A DNA stretch of 64,000 bases from an uncultured Clostridia bacterium (lineage in GTDB: Bacteria; Bacillota; Clostridia; Oscillospirales; Acutalibacteraceae), in NCBI GenBank assembly GCA_944384995.1, contig CALWVN010000001.1, forward strand, positions 1-64,000. The letters run 5' to 3'. The notes under the pieces were generated by a model. That model was given only the letters and a program-made list of their open reading frames with translations. It had not been told where the DNA came from and searched no databases. This document shows positions 33,460-41,790 of this stretch, piece by piece. Positions within the stretch are counted from its first letter, which is position 1. Each line of letters starts with the position of its first letter. The position numbers and the translations under genes were made by a program.

Positions 33460-34683
33460 TCACAGGGAATTGACAATGTCGCGCGTGTCGCGCGCAATGA
33501 GCAGTTCTTCGTTCGTAGGCAGAACGAACACACGCACCTTGGAGTTCTCAGTGGAGATCTCACCCTCCGCACCTTTTACCAGCGTCGAATTGTAGGGTTT
33601 GTCGATCTCGATGCCGAGGTAAGAAAGCCCATCGCACACTGTCGCGCGCATATCCTCGGCGTTCTCGCCGATGCCGCCCGTAAAGACGATCGCGTCGATG
33701 CCGTCCATAGCGGCGGTATATGCACCGATGAATTTTTTGATCTCATAAATTTGGATGCCACGGGCAAGTTTGGCACGCTCGTTGCCTTCGGCAGCCGCCT
33801 TCTTCACATCGCGGTCGTCCGAAGAAAGCCCGGAGATGCCCAAAATACCGGATTTTTTGTTGAGCAGCTCTTCCATTTCGGTAACGCTTTTGTTTTCTTT
33901 CTTCATGACATACAGCACTGCGGAAGCGTCGATCGCACCCGTGCGCGTTCCCATGATCTCGCCGTCCAAAGGTGTAAGACCCATGGAGGTGTCTATGACC
34001 TTTCCGTTTTTCACGGCGGTGATGGATGACCCGTTGCCGAGGTGGCAGGTGACGATTTTCAGTTCTTCAATAGGCCTTCCCATGACTTCAGCACAGCGCG
34101 CGCTCACAAAGCGGTGGGAAGTACCGTGAAAGCCGTATTTGCGAATGCCGTATTTTTCGTAGTATTCATAGGGCAGCCCGTACATGTACGCCTCGGGCGG
34201 CATGGTGGAGTGGAATGCGTTGTCGAACACGGCGACCTGTAGTACATCGGGCCCAAACAGCGCAATACTCGCACGAATACCCTCCAAGTGCGCGGGATTG
34301 TGCAGGGGCGCAAGATCGCAAAGGCTCTCGATGCCGTCGATGACCGACTGGTCGATCAGCACGCTTTTGTTGAACAGCGCCCCGCCCTGCACCACACGGT
34401 GGCCGACAGCGGTGATCTCGGAAATGTCGTCGATAACCTTGGTTTCCCCCGTGGTCAGTACATGCTTAACCTCATGAAACGCAGCGGTGTGGTTTTCCAT
34501 AGGGACAGGCACGTCCTTTGCGGCGACCTTGCCGTTTGCGGTGTAGTGCGTGTAGGAAATACAGCTTTTTGTCACGTCCTTTACACGCTCGCAAATGCCC
34601 TTCGCGATGAGCTGTTCGTTTTCCATGTCGATCAGCTGATATTTCAGCGATGAGCTCCCCGCGTTGATAACCAAAACCTTCAA
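33460..34683 (-). CDS. ackA: Acetate kinase
   Basis: 407 residues. Makes ATP from acetyl phosphate at the end of fermentation. Motifs are VLVINAGSSSLKYQL at the N-terminus, VVQGGALF, the catalytic segment with FDNAFHSTMP, the KYGFHGTSHRFV signature, HLGNGSSITAV and GGIGENAE. The start is a TTG (34683-34681), 4 bases after GGAGGAGA and at the exact family N-terminus. No pta lies nearby. It is divergent from tmcAL, whose product consumes acetate. Confidence 0.97.
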   Translation of the reverse strand: MKVLVINAGSSSLKYQLIDMENEQLIAKGICERVKDVTKSCISYTHYTANGKVAAKDVPVPMENHTAAFHEVKHVLTTGETKVIDDISEITAVGHRVVQGGALFNKSVLIDQSVIDGIESLCDLAPLHNPAHLEGIRASIALFGPDVLQVAVFDNAFHSTMPPEAYMYGLPYEYYEKYGIRKYGFHGTSHRFVSARCAEVMGRPIEELKIVTCHLGNGSSITAVKNGKVIDTSMGLTPLDGEIMGTRTGAIDASAVLYVMKKENKSVTEMEELLNKKSGILGISGLSSDDRDVKKAAAEGNERAKLARGIQIYEIKKFIGAYTAAMDGIDAIVFTGGIGENAEDMRATVCDGLSYLGIEIDKPYNSTLVKGAEGEISTENSKVRVFVLPTNEELLIARDTRDIVNSL

Positions 34684-34710
34684 AAAATCTCCTCCGTATC
34701 CATTTTAAAC

Positions 34711-34739
34711 TTGCAAGAAACCTGGAACCATATTATTAT
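34711..34739 (+). promoter_or_regulatory. Promoter of tmcAL
   Basis: TTGCAA (34711-34716), 17-bp spacer, TATTAT (34734-34739). It shares bases with the minus-strand ackA promoter. Confidence 0.65.
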
Positions 34740-34763
34740 ATACATACTTGAAAAGAAAAGCAA
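34735..34763 (-). promoter_or_regulatory. Promoter of ackA
   Basis: On the minus strand: TTGCTT (34763-34758), 17-bp spacer, TATAAT (34740-34735). Its -10 overlaps the -10 of tmcAL on the other strand, so the promoters face each other. Confidence 0.65.
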
Positions 34764-34784
34764 GTCCGAAAGGGGAAAAAAGCC

Positions 34785-35975
34785 ATGTCGTGCGCCGGTA
34801 TCATCGCCGAATACGATCCGTTTCACAACGGGCATCTGCTGCATCTGCGCGCAACGGCGCAGCGCGCGTCCGACGGCGTGGTCGTCGTGCTCGGCGGGAA
34901 TTTCACCCAGCGCGGTGGGGCAGCTCTCCTCGGCAAACGGTACCGTACAGAGGCAGCGCTGTGCGGCGGGGCGGATCTGGTGCTCGAACTGCCGCTGCCC
35001 TTTGCGCTCTCCGGCGCGCAGACCTTTGCACGCGGCGGCGTGGAGGTGCTGCACGCACTGGGCTGTGTGGATATACTCTCTTTTGGCAGCGAGTGCGGGA
35101 ATGTCGAGCTTCTCCGGCAGGCGGCGCAAGCCGTCGACGACGAAAGCACGCAAGCCTACATACGCCGCGAGCTGGAAACGGGAAAACCGTATGCCGCTGC
35201 GCGTGAAGCGGCGGTACGCAGCTTATACGGCGACGCCGTCGCTGATGTTCTGCATGCACCGAACAACATTTTGGGCGTAGAATATATCCGTGCCTGCCGC
35301 AACCTTGCTCCCGAAATGCAGCTTATAACCGTTGCGCGCCGGGGCGTCGCGCACGATGCGCAAAGTCCCGCAGGGACATTCGCGTCCGCATCCTTTTTGC
35401 GCGAGCAGATCCAAAAAGGGGAGACGGTCTCGTCATTCCTGCCGCCGTTTTCCGAAGCAATTTTGCAGCGCGCCTTGCAGAACGGCGACGCGCCTGCATT
35501 GCTTATAAACCTTGAAACGGCACTGCTGGCCTTTTTGCGCAAATGCACGCCGCAGGATTTTCAAAATACGCCCGATATTTCCGAAGGGCTTGAAAACCGT
35601 ATTTTAAAAGCGGCACGCACGGCGCGGACACTTTCGGAGCTGTTCCAAGCGACAAAGACCAAACGTTATTCCCATGCGCGCATCCGCCGCGCGGTGCTTT
35701 CCGCCTTTCTAGGCGTTGAAAATCGCCATTTGCAGGGCGGCGTGCCGTATCTCCGGGTGCTCGGGCTTTCCGAACGCGGTAAGCAGATCCTGCATTCCGC
35801 AAGAAAAACGGCGCGCCTGCCGATCGTGCTGCGTGCTTCTGATATCGGTAAGCTTTCTGAATCTGCGCAGCGGCTTTTTGCGCTGGAGTGCGCGGCTACG
35901 GATGTGTATGCGCTTTGCAAGCCGCGCACAGGCGTTTGCGGCAGCGAGATGACGGATAATGTGGTGCGGATCTGA
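34785..35975 (+). CDS. tmcAL: tRNA(Met) cytidine acetate ligase
   Basis: 396 residues. The N-terminal nucleotidyltransferase domain opens GIIAEYDPFHNGHLLHL, with the HxGH-type ATP site, then GGNFTQRGGAALLGKRYRTEAAL and DLVLELPLPFA, all diagnostic. The C-terminal helical part (KRYSHARIRRAVLSAFLG) binds tRNA. The Bacillus enzyme activates acetate with ATP to form N4-acetylcytidine at the wobble base of elongator tRNA-Met. Its placement beside ackA is meaningful because both use acetate. It is intact and of family length. Confidence 0.95.
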   Translation: MSCAGIIAEYDPFHNGHLLHLRATAQRASDGVVVVLGGNFTQRGGAALLGKRYRTEAALCGGADLVLELPLPFALSGAQTFARGGVEVLHALGCVDILSFGSECGNVELLRQAAQAVDDESTQAYIRRELETGKPYAAAREAAVRSLYGDAVADVLHAPNNILGVEYIRACRNLAPEMQLITVARRGVAHDAQSPAGTFASASFLREQIQKGETVSSFLPPFSEAILQRALQNGDAPALLINLETALLAFLRKCTPQDFQNTPDISEGLENRILKAARTARTLSELFQATKTKRYSHARIRRAVLSAFLGVENRHLQGGVPYLRVLGLSERGKQILHSARKTARLPIVLRASDIGKLSESAQRLFALECAATDVYALCKPRTGVCGSEMTDNVVRI

Positions 35976-35999
35976 TTTTGCATTTTTGTACGGTGAAAC

Positions 36000-36027
36000 T
36001 TGCATTTTTTTCGGAAATGGGTATAAT
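36000..36027 (+). promoter_or_regulatory. Promoter of the RpiR regulator
   Basis: TTGCAT (36000-36005), about 16-17-bp spacer, TATAAT (36022-36027). Confidence 0.75.
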
Positions 36028-36082
36028 GAAAGACGAATCCGCCGCGCGCGGCAAAATCTCGGTTTGAGGTCGTGATGGATCG

Positions 36083-36967
36083 ATGAACAGTTCTCTGCTT
36101 ACTGTCTTAGAGCATAATTACCGCCGTTTTTCCAAAGGACAAAAGAAAATCGCAGCATATATTACGGAAAACTATGATAAAGCAGCGTTTATGACTGCAG
36201 CCGCACTCGGGCGCAAGGTCGGCGTAAGTGAATCAACGGTCGTGCGTTTTGCCACGGAGCTTGGCTTTAAAGGTTATCCGCAGCTGCAAAAGGAATTGCA
36301 GCAGATGATCAAATCCAAGCTGACCGCTGTGCAGCGCATGGAGGTCTCTCAGGCACTCATCGGCGACAGCGATATCATCGACAGTGTTCTCACCGGCGAC
36401 ATCGAGTTGATCCGTTCCACGGCCGAGCAGACCTCGCGGGAGGCATTCTCGGCGGCAATCGCCGAGATCAACCGCGCGCGGCGCATCTACATTCTCGGTG
36501 TGCGCTCGTCTGCGGCGCTTGCGTCTTTTTTAGCGTTTTATTTCAATCTTGTCTTTGAATCTGTTGTGCTGGTGGATACCTCCAGCGCGTCCGAGATGTT
36601 CGAGCAGATGTTCCGTATCGGGAAAGAGGATATTTGCATCGCGATCAGCTTCCCACGGTATTCTAAGCAGACGGTCAACGCCCTGCGTTTTATCGCAGAC
36701 AGGGGCGCAAAGATCATAGCGCTTACCGACACGGAAAAATCACCGATCGCATCGTTTGCCACGCATCTTCTGGTCGCGCGCAGCGATATGGCGTCGGTGG
36801 TCGATTCCCTGACAGCGCCCTTGAGTCTCATTAACGCGCTGATCGTCGGTGTGACGCTTACCCGCCGCGATGAGGTGTATCAGAATTTTAACGCGCTTGA
36901 AAATATCTGGGACGAGTACCAGGTCTACGAAAAAGCAGAGGATTTTGCGGATCATGCAGAAAGCTGA
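36083..36967 (+). CDS. MurR/RpiR-family transcriptional regulator
   Basis: 294 residues. The N-terminal helix-turn-helix (to about residue 75) contains KIAAYITENYDKAAFMTAAALGRKVGVSESTVVRFATELGFKGYPQLQ, a textbook RpiR pattern (quoted as DNA-binding helix pair only). A SIS sugar-phosphate domain follows (about 110-250; IYILGVRSSAALASF, FPRYSKQTVNALR). Such regulators sense phosphosugars. The downstream flavoprotein gene starts within its last codons, and cmk follows, so no sugar target is obvious nearby. Possible targets are the scattered glycan genes of the window, which is inference. Confidence 0.9.
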   Translation: MNSSLLTVLEHNYRRFSKGQKKIAAYITENYDKAAFMTAAALGRKVGVSESTVVRFATELGFKGYPQLQKELQQMIKSKLTAVQRMEVSQALIGDSDIIDSVLTGDIELIRSTAEQTSREAFSAAIAEINRARRIYILGVRSSAALASFLAFYFNLVFESVVLVDTSSASEMFEQMFRIGKEDICIAISFPRYSKQTVNALRFIADRGAKIIALTDTEKSPIASFATHLLVARSDMASVVDSLTAPLSLINALIVGVTLTRRDEVYQNFNALENIWDEYQVYEKAEDFADHAES

Positions 36968-38201
36968 TGTTTTGGTCGTCGGCGCGGGCGCTGCCGGGTG
37001 TATGGCGGCAGGTACGGCGGCACAGTGCGGTGCCGATGTGCTGGTCATAGAGCGCAACGAGCGCGTTGCGCGCAAGGTATGTATCACGGGCAAGGGACGC
37101 TGTAACGTGACGAACGCTTCGGACGTGCCGGCGCTTGTGCAAAATGTGCCCGGCAACGGGCGGTTTTTATACAGTGCTTTTTCTGCGTTCGCCTCTGAGG
37201 ACACTATGCGTTTTTTTGAAGAACTCGGCGTGCCGCTGAAGGTAGAGCGTGGCAACCGCGTGTTTCCCGAAAGCGACAAGGCAACCGATATTGCAGATGC
37301 GCTTTCGCGCTTCCTTCAGCAAAACGGCGTGCGTCGTGTGCACGCGCGGGTGACTGAATTGCTTTTGGAGGACGGCACGGTGCGCGGCGTGCGTGCGGCT
37401 TCCGGCGAGCCGTTTTATGCCGACCGTGTGATTTTGGCGACCGGCGGGCTTTCCTATCCGGCAACGGGTTCTACGGGTGACGGATACCGTTTGGCAAAGC
37501 AGGCGGGGCACACGATCACGCCTACGCGGCCCTCCCTTTCGGCTTTGCGCTGCCGCGAGGATCTGTGCGCTTCATGCGCGGGACTCTCCCTGCGCAACGT
37601 TGCGCTTACGGTGGAGGACATGAAAAAGCACAAAGAGATCTACTCCGATTTCGGCGAAATGCTGTTTACGCATTTCGGCGTTTCAGGACCGATGGTGCTT
37701 TCTGCAAGTGCGCACCTGCGCGATATGCAGCCTGAACGCTATCGTCTCTATATTGACTTAAAGCCGGCGCTGTCCGAAGAAAAGTTGGACACGAGAATAC
37801 TGCGCGACTTTTCGGAAAACGGCAACAAGACGATATGCAACACCCTCGGACTGTTGCTGCCGCGCTCGCTGATCGCCCCCGTTTTGCACTTGGCGGGAAT
37901 TGATCGTGCCGCAAAAACCAACCAGATCTCCAAAGCACAGCGGATGGCGCTTCTGCAAACGGTCAAAGCCCTGCCGCTTACGGTGACCGGCTTTTTTGAT
38001 ATTGACGCGGCAATCGTGACCGCCGGCGGCGTAAATGTACGGGAGGTAGACCCCAAAACCATGGAAAGCAAGCTCTGCCGGGGGCTTTATTTCGCAGGTG
38101 AGCTGTTGGACTGCGACGCCTATACGGGCGGCTTTAATTTGCAGATCGCGTTTTCCACGGGGCATCTTGCGGGACGTGCGGCCGGCAGGAGCGGAAACTA
38201 A
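36954..38201 (+). CDS. HI0933/YhiN-family flavoprotein
   Basis: 415 residues. The N-terminal FAD-binding motif is VLVVGAGAAGCMAAG, then RKVCITGKGRCNVTN, a signature of this family, LATGGLSYPATGSTGDGY and the C-terminal FAD segment GLYFAGELLDCDAYTGGFNLQ. Members are FAD proteins of unproven reaction. The ATG at 36954 overlaps the regulator's end by 14 bases and matches the family N-terminus; an open frame 28 codons longer is an artefact of the overlap. It is probably co-transcribed with rpiR and cmk. Confidence 0.88.
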   Translation: MQKADVLVVGAGAAGCMAAGTAAQCGADVLVIERNERVARKVCITGKGRCNVTNASDVPALVQNVPGNGRFLYSAFSAFASEDTMRFFEELGVPLKVERGNRVFPESDKATDIADALSRFLQQNGVRRVHARVTELLLEDGTVRGVRAASGEPFYADRVILATGGLSYPATGSTGDGYRLAKQAGHTITPTRPSLSALRCREDLCASCAGLSLRNVALTVEDMKKHKEIYSDFGEMLFTHFGVSGPMVLSASAHLRDMQPERYRLYIDLKPALSEEKLDTRILRDFSENGNKTICNTLGLLLPRSLIAPVLHLAGIDRAAKTNQISKAQRMALLQTVKALPLTVTGFFDIDAAIVTAGGVNVREVDPKTMESKLCRGLYFAGELLDCDAYTGGFNLQIAFSTGHLAGRAAGRSGN

Positions 38202-38237
38202 AACAGACAAAACATTCGGAATATAAAGGAGCAGCAT

Positions 38238-38903
38238 ATGGCATTTAATGTAGCGATCGACGGTCCCGCAGGTGCGGGAAAGAGCAGTATCGCCCGTGCG
38301 GCGGCAAAGGAACTCGGCTTTATTTATGTAGATACCGGCGCGCTGTATCGTGCGGTCGGCGTGTATGGGCTTCGAAACGGTATCGACAATAAAAATGCCG
38401 AAGCCGTGGCGGGAATGCTGCCGCACATTTCCGTGGAACTGAAATTCCGGGACGGCGTGCAGCATGTGTATTTGAACGGTGAGGATGTCTCTGAGGAAAT
38501 CCGCACGCCTCCCGCGTCCATGGCAGCGTCGGATGTGTCCGCCGTGCCTGCCGTGCGGCAGTTCCTGTTTGATCTGCAGCGAGACATCGCAGCAAAAAAC
38601 GACTGCATCATGGATGGCCGCGACATCGGCACGGTCGTGCTCCCCAATGCGCAGGTCAAGATCTTTCTGACCGCTTCACCCGAAGCGCGTGCGATGCGCC
38701 GCTATAAGGAATTGCAGGAAAAAGGCGCCAAGGATACCTATGAGGAAGTGCTCGCCGACCTTTTGCAGCGCGACTACAACGATTCGCACCGCGCCGTGGC
38801 GCCGCTCAAACCTGCCGAAGACAGCATAACGGTCGATAATTCCGGGCTGTCGCTCGAAGATTCGATCGAGCAGGTGCTGTCGGTGATCCGCGCGGCGCTT
38901 TGA
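38238..38903 (+). CDS. cmk: Cytidylate kinase
   Basis: 221 residues. P-loop IDGPAGAGKSSIARA, the YVDTGALYRAV substrate segment, the dCMP-site DGRDIGTVVLPNA and the LID arginines RRYKELQEKG are all present. Converts CMP and dCMP to diphosphates. GGAG precedes the ATG. It heads the conserved cmk-plsC-ispH/S1 order seen in many Clostridia. Confidence 0.97.
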   Translation: MAFNVAIDGPAGAGKSSIARAAAKELGFIYVDTGALYRAVGVYGLRNGIDNKNAEAVAGMLPHISVELKFRDGVQHVYLNGEDVSEEIRTPPASMAASDVSAVPAVRQFLFDLQRDIAAKNDCIMDGRDIGTVVLPNAQVKIFLTASPEARAMRRYKELQEKGAKDTYEEVLADLLQRDYNDSHRAVAPLKPAEDSITVDNSGLSLEDSIEQVLSVIRAAL

Positions 38904-38933
38904 TCGCTGAAATCTTACTTTTGAGGAGAATTT

Positions 38934-39578
38934 ATGGCAGAAATTTATGACTTTTCCGAAGCCCGTGAATATAAGCTTTACAGTGCACTCAAGCCGCTCG
39001 CCCGTGTGGTGTGTAAAACGCTGTATCGCTGTACCTATATTGGAAAAGAGAATATTCCGAAAACCGGCGGATTTATTTTGGCTTGCAACCATCAAAGCGC
39101 GTTTGACCCCATTACTTTAGGCGGCTGCGGTCTGCGTGTGTTCCACTTCATGGCGAAGGAGGAGCTGTTCCGCAATCCGGCGCTTGCCAAGTTCCTGACG
39201 CACCTGAACGCTTTTCCCGTCGTGCGCGGGAAAGGGGATATGGCAGCCGTGCATTATGCTGAGGAAGTCATAAAAAACGGCTGGGTGCTCGGCATCTTTC
39301 CCGAAGGCACGCGAGCGGAGGATTATCGTCCCGGGCGCGGCAAGTCCGGCGCGGCGCTTATCGCCAAGGCTACGGGCGCAGATGTGCTGCCGGTTGCGAT
39401 CTATACGGATCAGCATTACAAATGCGGTTCACATTTGACCGTGCGATTCGGCAAGCTTATCCGTAATGAAGAATTCGGATTTACCGAGGAGGGTAAATCC
39501 CGCGAGCTCAAGGACGCCACGCGCCGTATCATGGGCGACATCACCGCGCTCTGGGAGGAAGGACATTGCAAAAAATAA
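38934..39578 (+). CDS. plsC: 1-acyl-sn-glycerol-3-phosphate acyltransferase
   Basis: 214 residues. The catalytic HX4D motif is NHQSAFDP and the substrate motif FPEGTRA, with LAKFLTHLNAFPVVRG between them. Adds the second acyl chain to make phosphatidic acid at the inner face of the membrane. The next gene starts within its last codons (39566), so the two are translationally coupled. Confidence 0.95.
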   Translation: MAEIYDFSEAREYKLYSALKPLARVVCKTLYRCTYIGKENIPKTGGFILACNHQSAFDPITLGGCGLRVFHFMAKEELFRNPALAKFLTHLNAFPVVRGKGDMAAVHYAEEVIKNGWVLGIFPEGTRAEDYRPGRGKSGAALIAKATGADVLPVAIYTDQHYKCGSHLTVRFGKLIRNEEFGFTEEGKSRELKDATRRIMGDITALWEEGHCKK

Positions 39579-41692
39579 CGCTTGCCAAAACCGCCGGCTT
39601 CTGCTTCGGAGTCAGCCGCGCGGTGCACCTGCTCGAAGGTATGGTCGCACGCGGCGAAAAGGCATGCACCTTAGGACCGATCATCCACAATCCGCAGGTC
39701 ATCTCGTATTTTGAGGCCCACGGGGTGCGCGTGATCGGGGAGCCGACCGAATGTCACAAAAACGAAACGCTTGTTGTGCGCACACACGGCGTACCCAAAG
39801 AAACACTCGAAGCGGTAGGAAAGATGCCGCTGCACGTGCAAAACGCGACCTGCCCGTTTGTCACAAAGATCCATAAGATCGTTCAGGAACACTCATCCCC
39901 CGAAAACGTCACGCTCATTGCAGGGGACAGCACGCACCCGGAGGTCGTGGGCATTCGCAGCTACTGCAACGGGCGCTCCTTTGTATTTAACAGCTTGGAA
40001 GAGCTTGAGAACCTGACGGAAGCACAGCCGGATCTTTCAAAAAACGGCATGATTTTGGTCGCGCAGACTACGTTCAGCACAAAAACCTTCAAAAAATGTG
40101 TAAAAAAAATAAAAATGGTCTATACAAACGCCGTGATTTTTGATACAATATGTAGTGCGACTGAGGAAAGGCAGGAAGAGGCGTTCCGGCTTTCATGCGA
40201 AAATGACGCGATGCTCATCATCGGCGGCAGGCAAAGCTCCAACACCGCCAAGCTGAAAGCCGTCTGCGAATCGAACTGCCCGACCTTTCTGATCGAGACT
40301 GCCCGGGAATTGGACGAGATCGACCTGTCCGGGTACCGATCGGTCGGCGTTACTGCGGGTGCATCCACGCCCGACAGTATAATTAAGGAGGTACTGAAAA
40401 CCATGTCTGAGAATCTTACGCAAGGCCAGGCAGAAATCGTTGAAAAGGAGGAAACCGCAGCGTCTCCCGAAGCCGCCAGCTTTGCCGACATGCTTGAGGA
40501 ATATATTGATTCGAGTTCCGATCAAACCGTTGTTGGCCGCGTTGTGGCAGTCACCCCGACCGAGATTGAGGTCGAGATTGCCGGCAGAAAGCATACGGGC
40601 TATGTAACCGCTGCGGAGTACAGCAACGATCCGTCCGTCGATATTACCAAGGACGTACATATCGGCGACGAAATGCATCTTATCGTGATGAAGACCAACG
40701 ACTCCGAGGGCACCATGGCGCTCTCCAAGCGCCGGTACGACGCCATGAAGGCGTGGGATGAACTCACTGAGGACAATGAAGCTACCGTAGAGGGCAAGGT
40801 CACGGGCGTTGTCGGCGACGGCAAGGGTCTGTTCGTGCAGTACAACGGCATTCGCGTATTCGTGCCCGCATCGCTTGCCAAGCTCAACCGCAGCGATTCG
40901 CTGGAGGAAATGGTCGGCAAGACCGTGCAGTTCAAGATCATCGAAGTGGATCGCCGTCGCCGCAGAGTGGTCGGCTCTGTCCGCGCGGCATACCGTGAGG
41001 CGCGTGCCGCCGCTTCCGAGGCGTTTTGGGCGCAGGCTGAGGAAGGCCAGACCTATACGGGCGTTGTCCGCTCGCTGACGAGCTACGGCGCGTTCGTGGA
41101 CATCGGCGGTGTGGACGGCATGATCCACATTTCCGAACTCTCCTGGAATCGTATCAAGCACCCGTCCGATGTCGTTTCTGTCGGCGATACGGTAGAAGTG
41201 TATATCAAGGCGCTTGACCGCGAAAAGAAAAAGATCTCGCTGGGCTACAAAAAGGCGGAGGACAATCCGTGGGAGATCCTGCGCCGCGACTATCCCAACG
41301 GCTCTGTGATGAAGGCGAAGATCGTCGGACTCACGTCTTTCGGCGCGTTTGCCAACATCCTGCCCGGCATCGATGGGCTTATCCACATTTCCGAGATCTC
41401 GCATAAGCACATTGCCAACCCTGCCGACGTGCTGAAAATGGGTGACGAGGTGCAGGTGCAGCTTCTGGATGTAGACTTTGACAAAAAGCGCGTCAGCCTT
41501 TCCATGAAAGCGCTGGAGGATGCGCCGGCAGCGGAGGAGACCGCCGAGGAAGCGGCTCCTGTCTCCATTGACGAGCTTGCCGAGCAGATGCAGGCGAAGG
41601 AAGCGGATGAAGCACCCGCCGAAGAAGCTGCACCTGCCGAAGAAGCAGCTCCCGCAGAAGAGGCGGCGCCTGCCGAAGACGCAGCGGAATAA
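39566..41692 (+). CDS. ispH: IspH fused to ribosomal protein S1 (four S1 domains)
   Basis: 708 residues. Residues 1 to about 280 are 4-hydroxy-3-methylbut-2-enyl diphosphate reductase, the last MEP-pathway step. The [4Fe-4S] cysteines are Cys13 (GFCFG), about 96 (NATCPFV) and about 195 (ICSATEE). From about 315 to 648 are four S1 RNA-binding domains; the third and fourth are canonical ([20 protein letters not shown] and [20 protein letters not shown]). The tail repeats AP.EEA. This fusion is known in Clostridia. The start is a TTG at 39566 after GGGAGGAAGG. AAGGAGG and an ATG at 40403 sit at the domain boundary and could also yield a separate 429-residue S1. Confidence 0.95.
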   Translation: MQKITLAKTAGFCFGVSRAVHLLEGMVARGEKACTLGPIIHNPQVISYFEAHGVRVIGEPTECHKNETLVVRTHGVPKETLEAVGKMPLHVQNATCPFVTKIHKIVQEHSSPENVTLIAGDSTHPEVVGIRSYCNGRSFVFNSLEELENLTEAQPDLSKNGMILVAQTTFSTKTFKKCVKKIKMVYTNAVIFDTICSATEERQEEAFRLSCENDAMLIIGGRQSSNTAKLKAVCESNCPTFLIETARELDEIDLSGYRSVGVTAGASTPDSIIKEVLKTMSENLTQGQAEIVEKEETAASPEAASFADMLEEYIDSSSDQTVVGRVVAVTPTEIEVEIAGRKHTGYVTAAEYSNDPSVDITKDVHIGDEMHLIVMKTNDSEGTMALSKRRYDAMKAWDELTEDNEATVEGKVTGVVGDGKGLFVQYNGIRVFVPASLAKLNRSDSLEEMVGKTVQFKIIEVDRRRRRVVGSVRAAYREARAAASEAFWAQAEEGQTYTGVVRSLTSYGAFVDIGGVDGMIHISELSWNRIKHPSDVVSVGDTVEVYIKALDREKKKISLGYKKAEDNPWEILRRDYPNGSVMKAKIVGLTSFGAFANILPGIDGLIHISEISHKHIANPADVLKMGDEVQVQLLDVDFDKKRVSLSMKALEDAPAAEETAEEAAPVSIDELAEQMQAKEADEAPAEEAAPAEEAAPAEEAAPAEDAAE
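40385..40405 (+). promoter_or_regulatory. Internal ribosome site and ATG at the IspH/S1 boundary
   Basis: AAGGAGG (40385-40391), 11 bases, then ATG (40403-40405) in the same frame as the fusion. Translation would start [12 protein letters not shown] and give the S1 part alone. Confidence 0.6.
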
Positions 41693-41721
41693 ACCGGACT
41701 ATCGCACACAATAGCTTCCCC

Positions 41722-41768
41722 AAAGCAGGAGGCGGGTTTTGCAGCCTGCCGCCTGCTTTTTGATTTTT
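41722..41768 (+). terminator. Terminator of the cmk-plsC-ispH/S1 operon
   Basis: AAAGCAGGAGGC pairs with GCCGCCTGCTTT (one mismatch), followed by TTGATTTTTT. Confidence 0.75.
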
Positions 41769-41790
41769 TGGAGAAACAGGAGGTCACAGC

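Noticed and set aside
40193-41410. 405-codon antisense frame over IspH-S1
   Set aside because: It overlaps a clearly conserved gene and has no family features.
41610-41690. Tandem repeat in DNA at the end of IspH-S1
   Set aside because: It encodes the low-complexity AP.EEA acidic tail of the protein; no separate element is needed.
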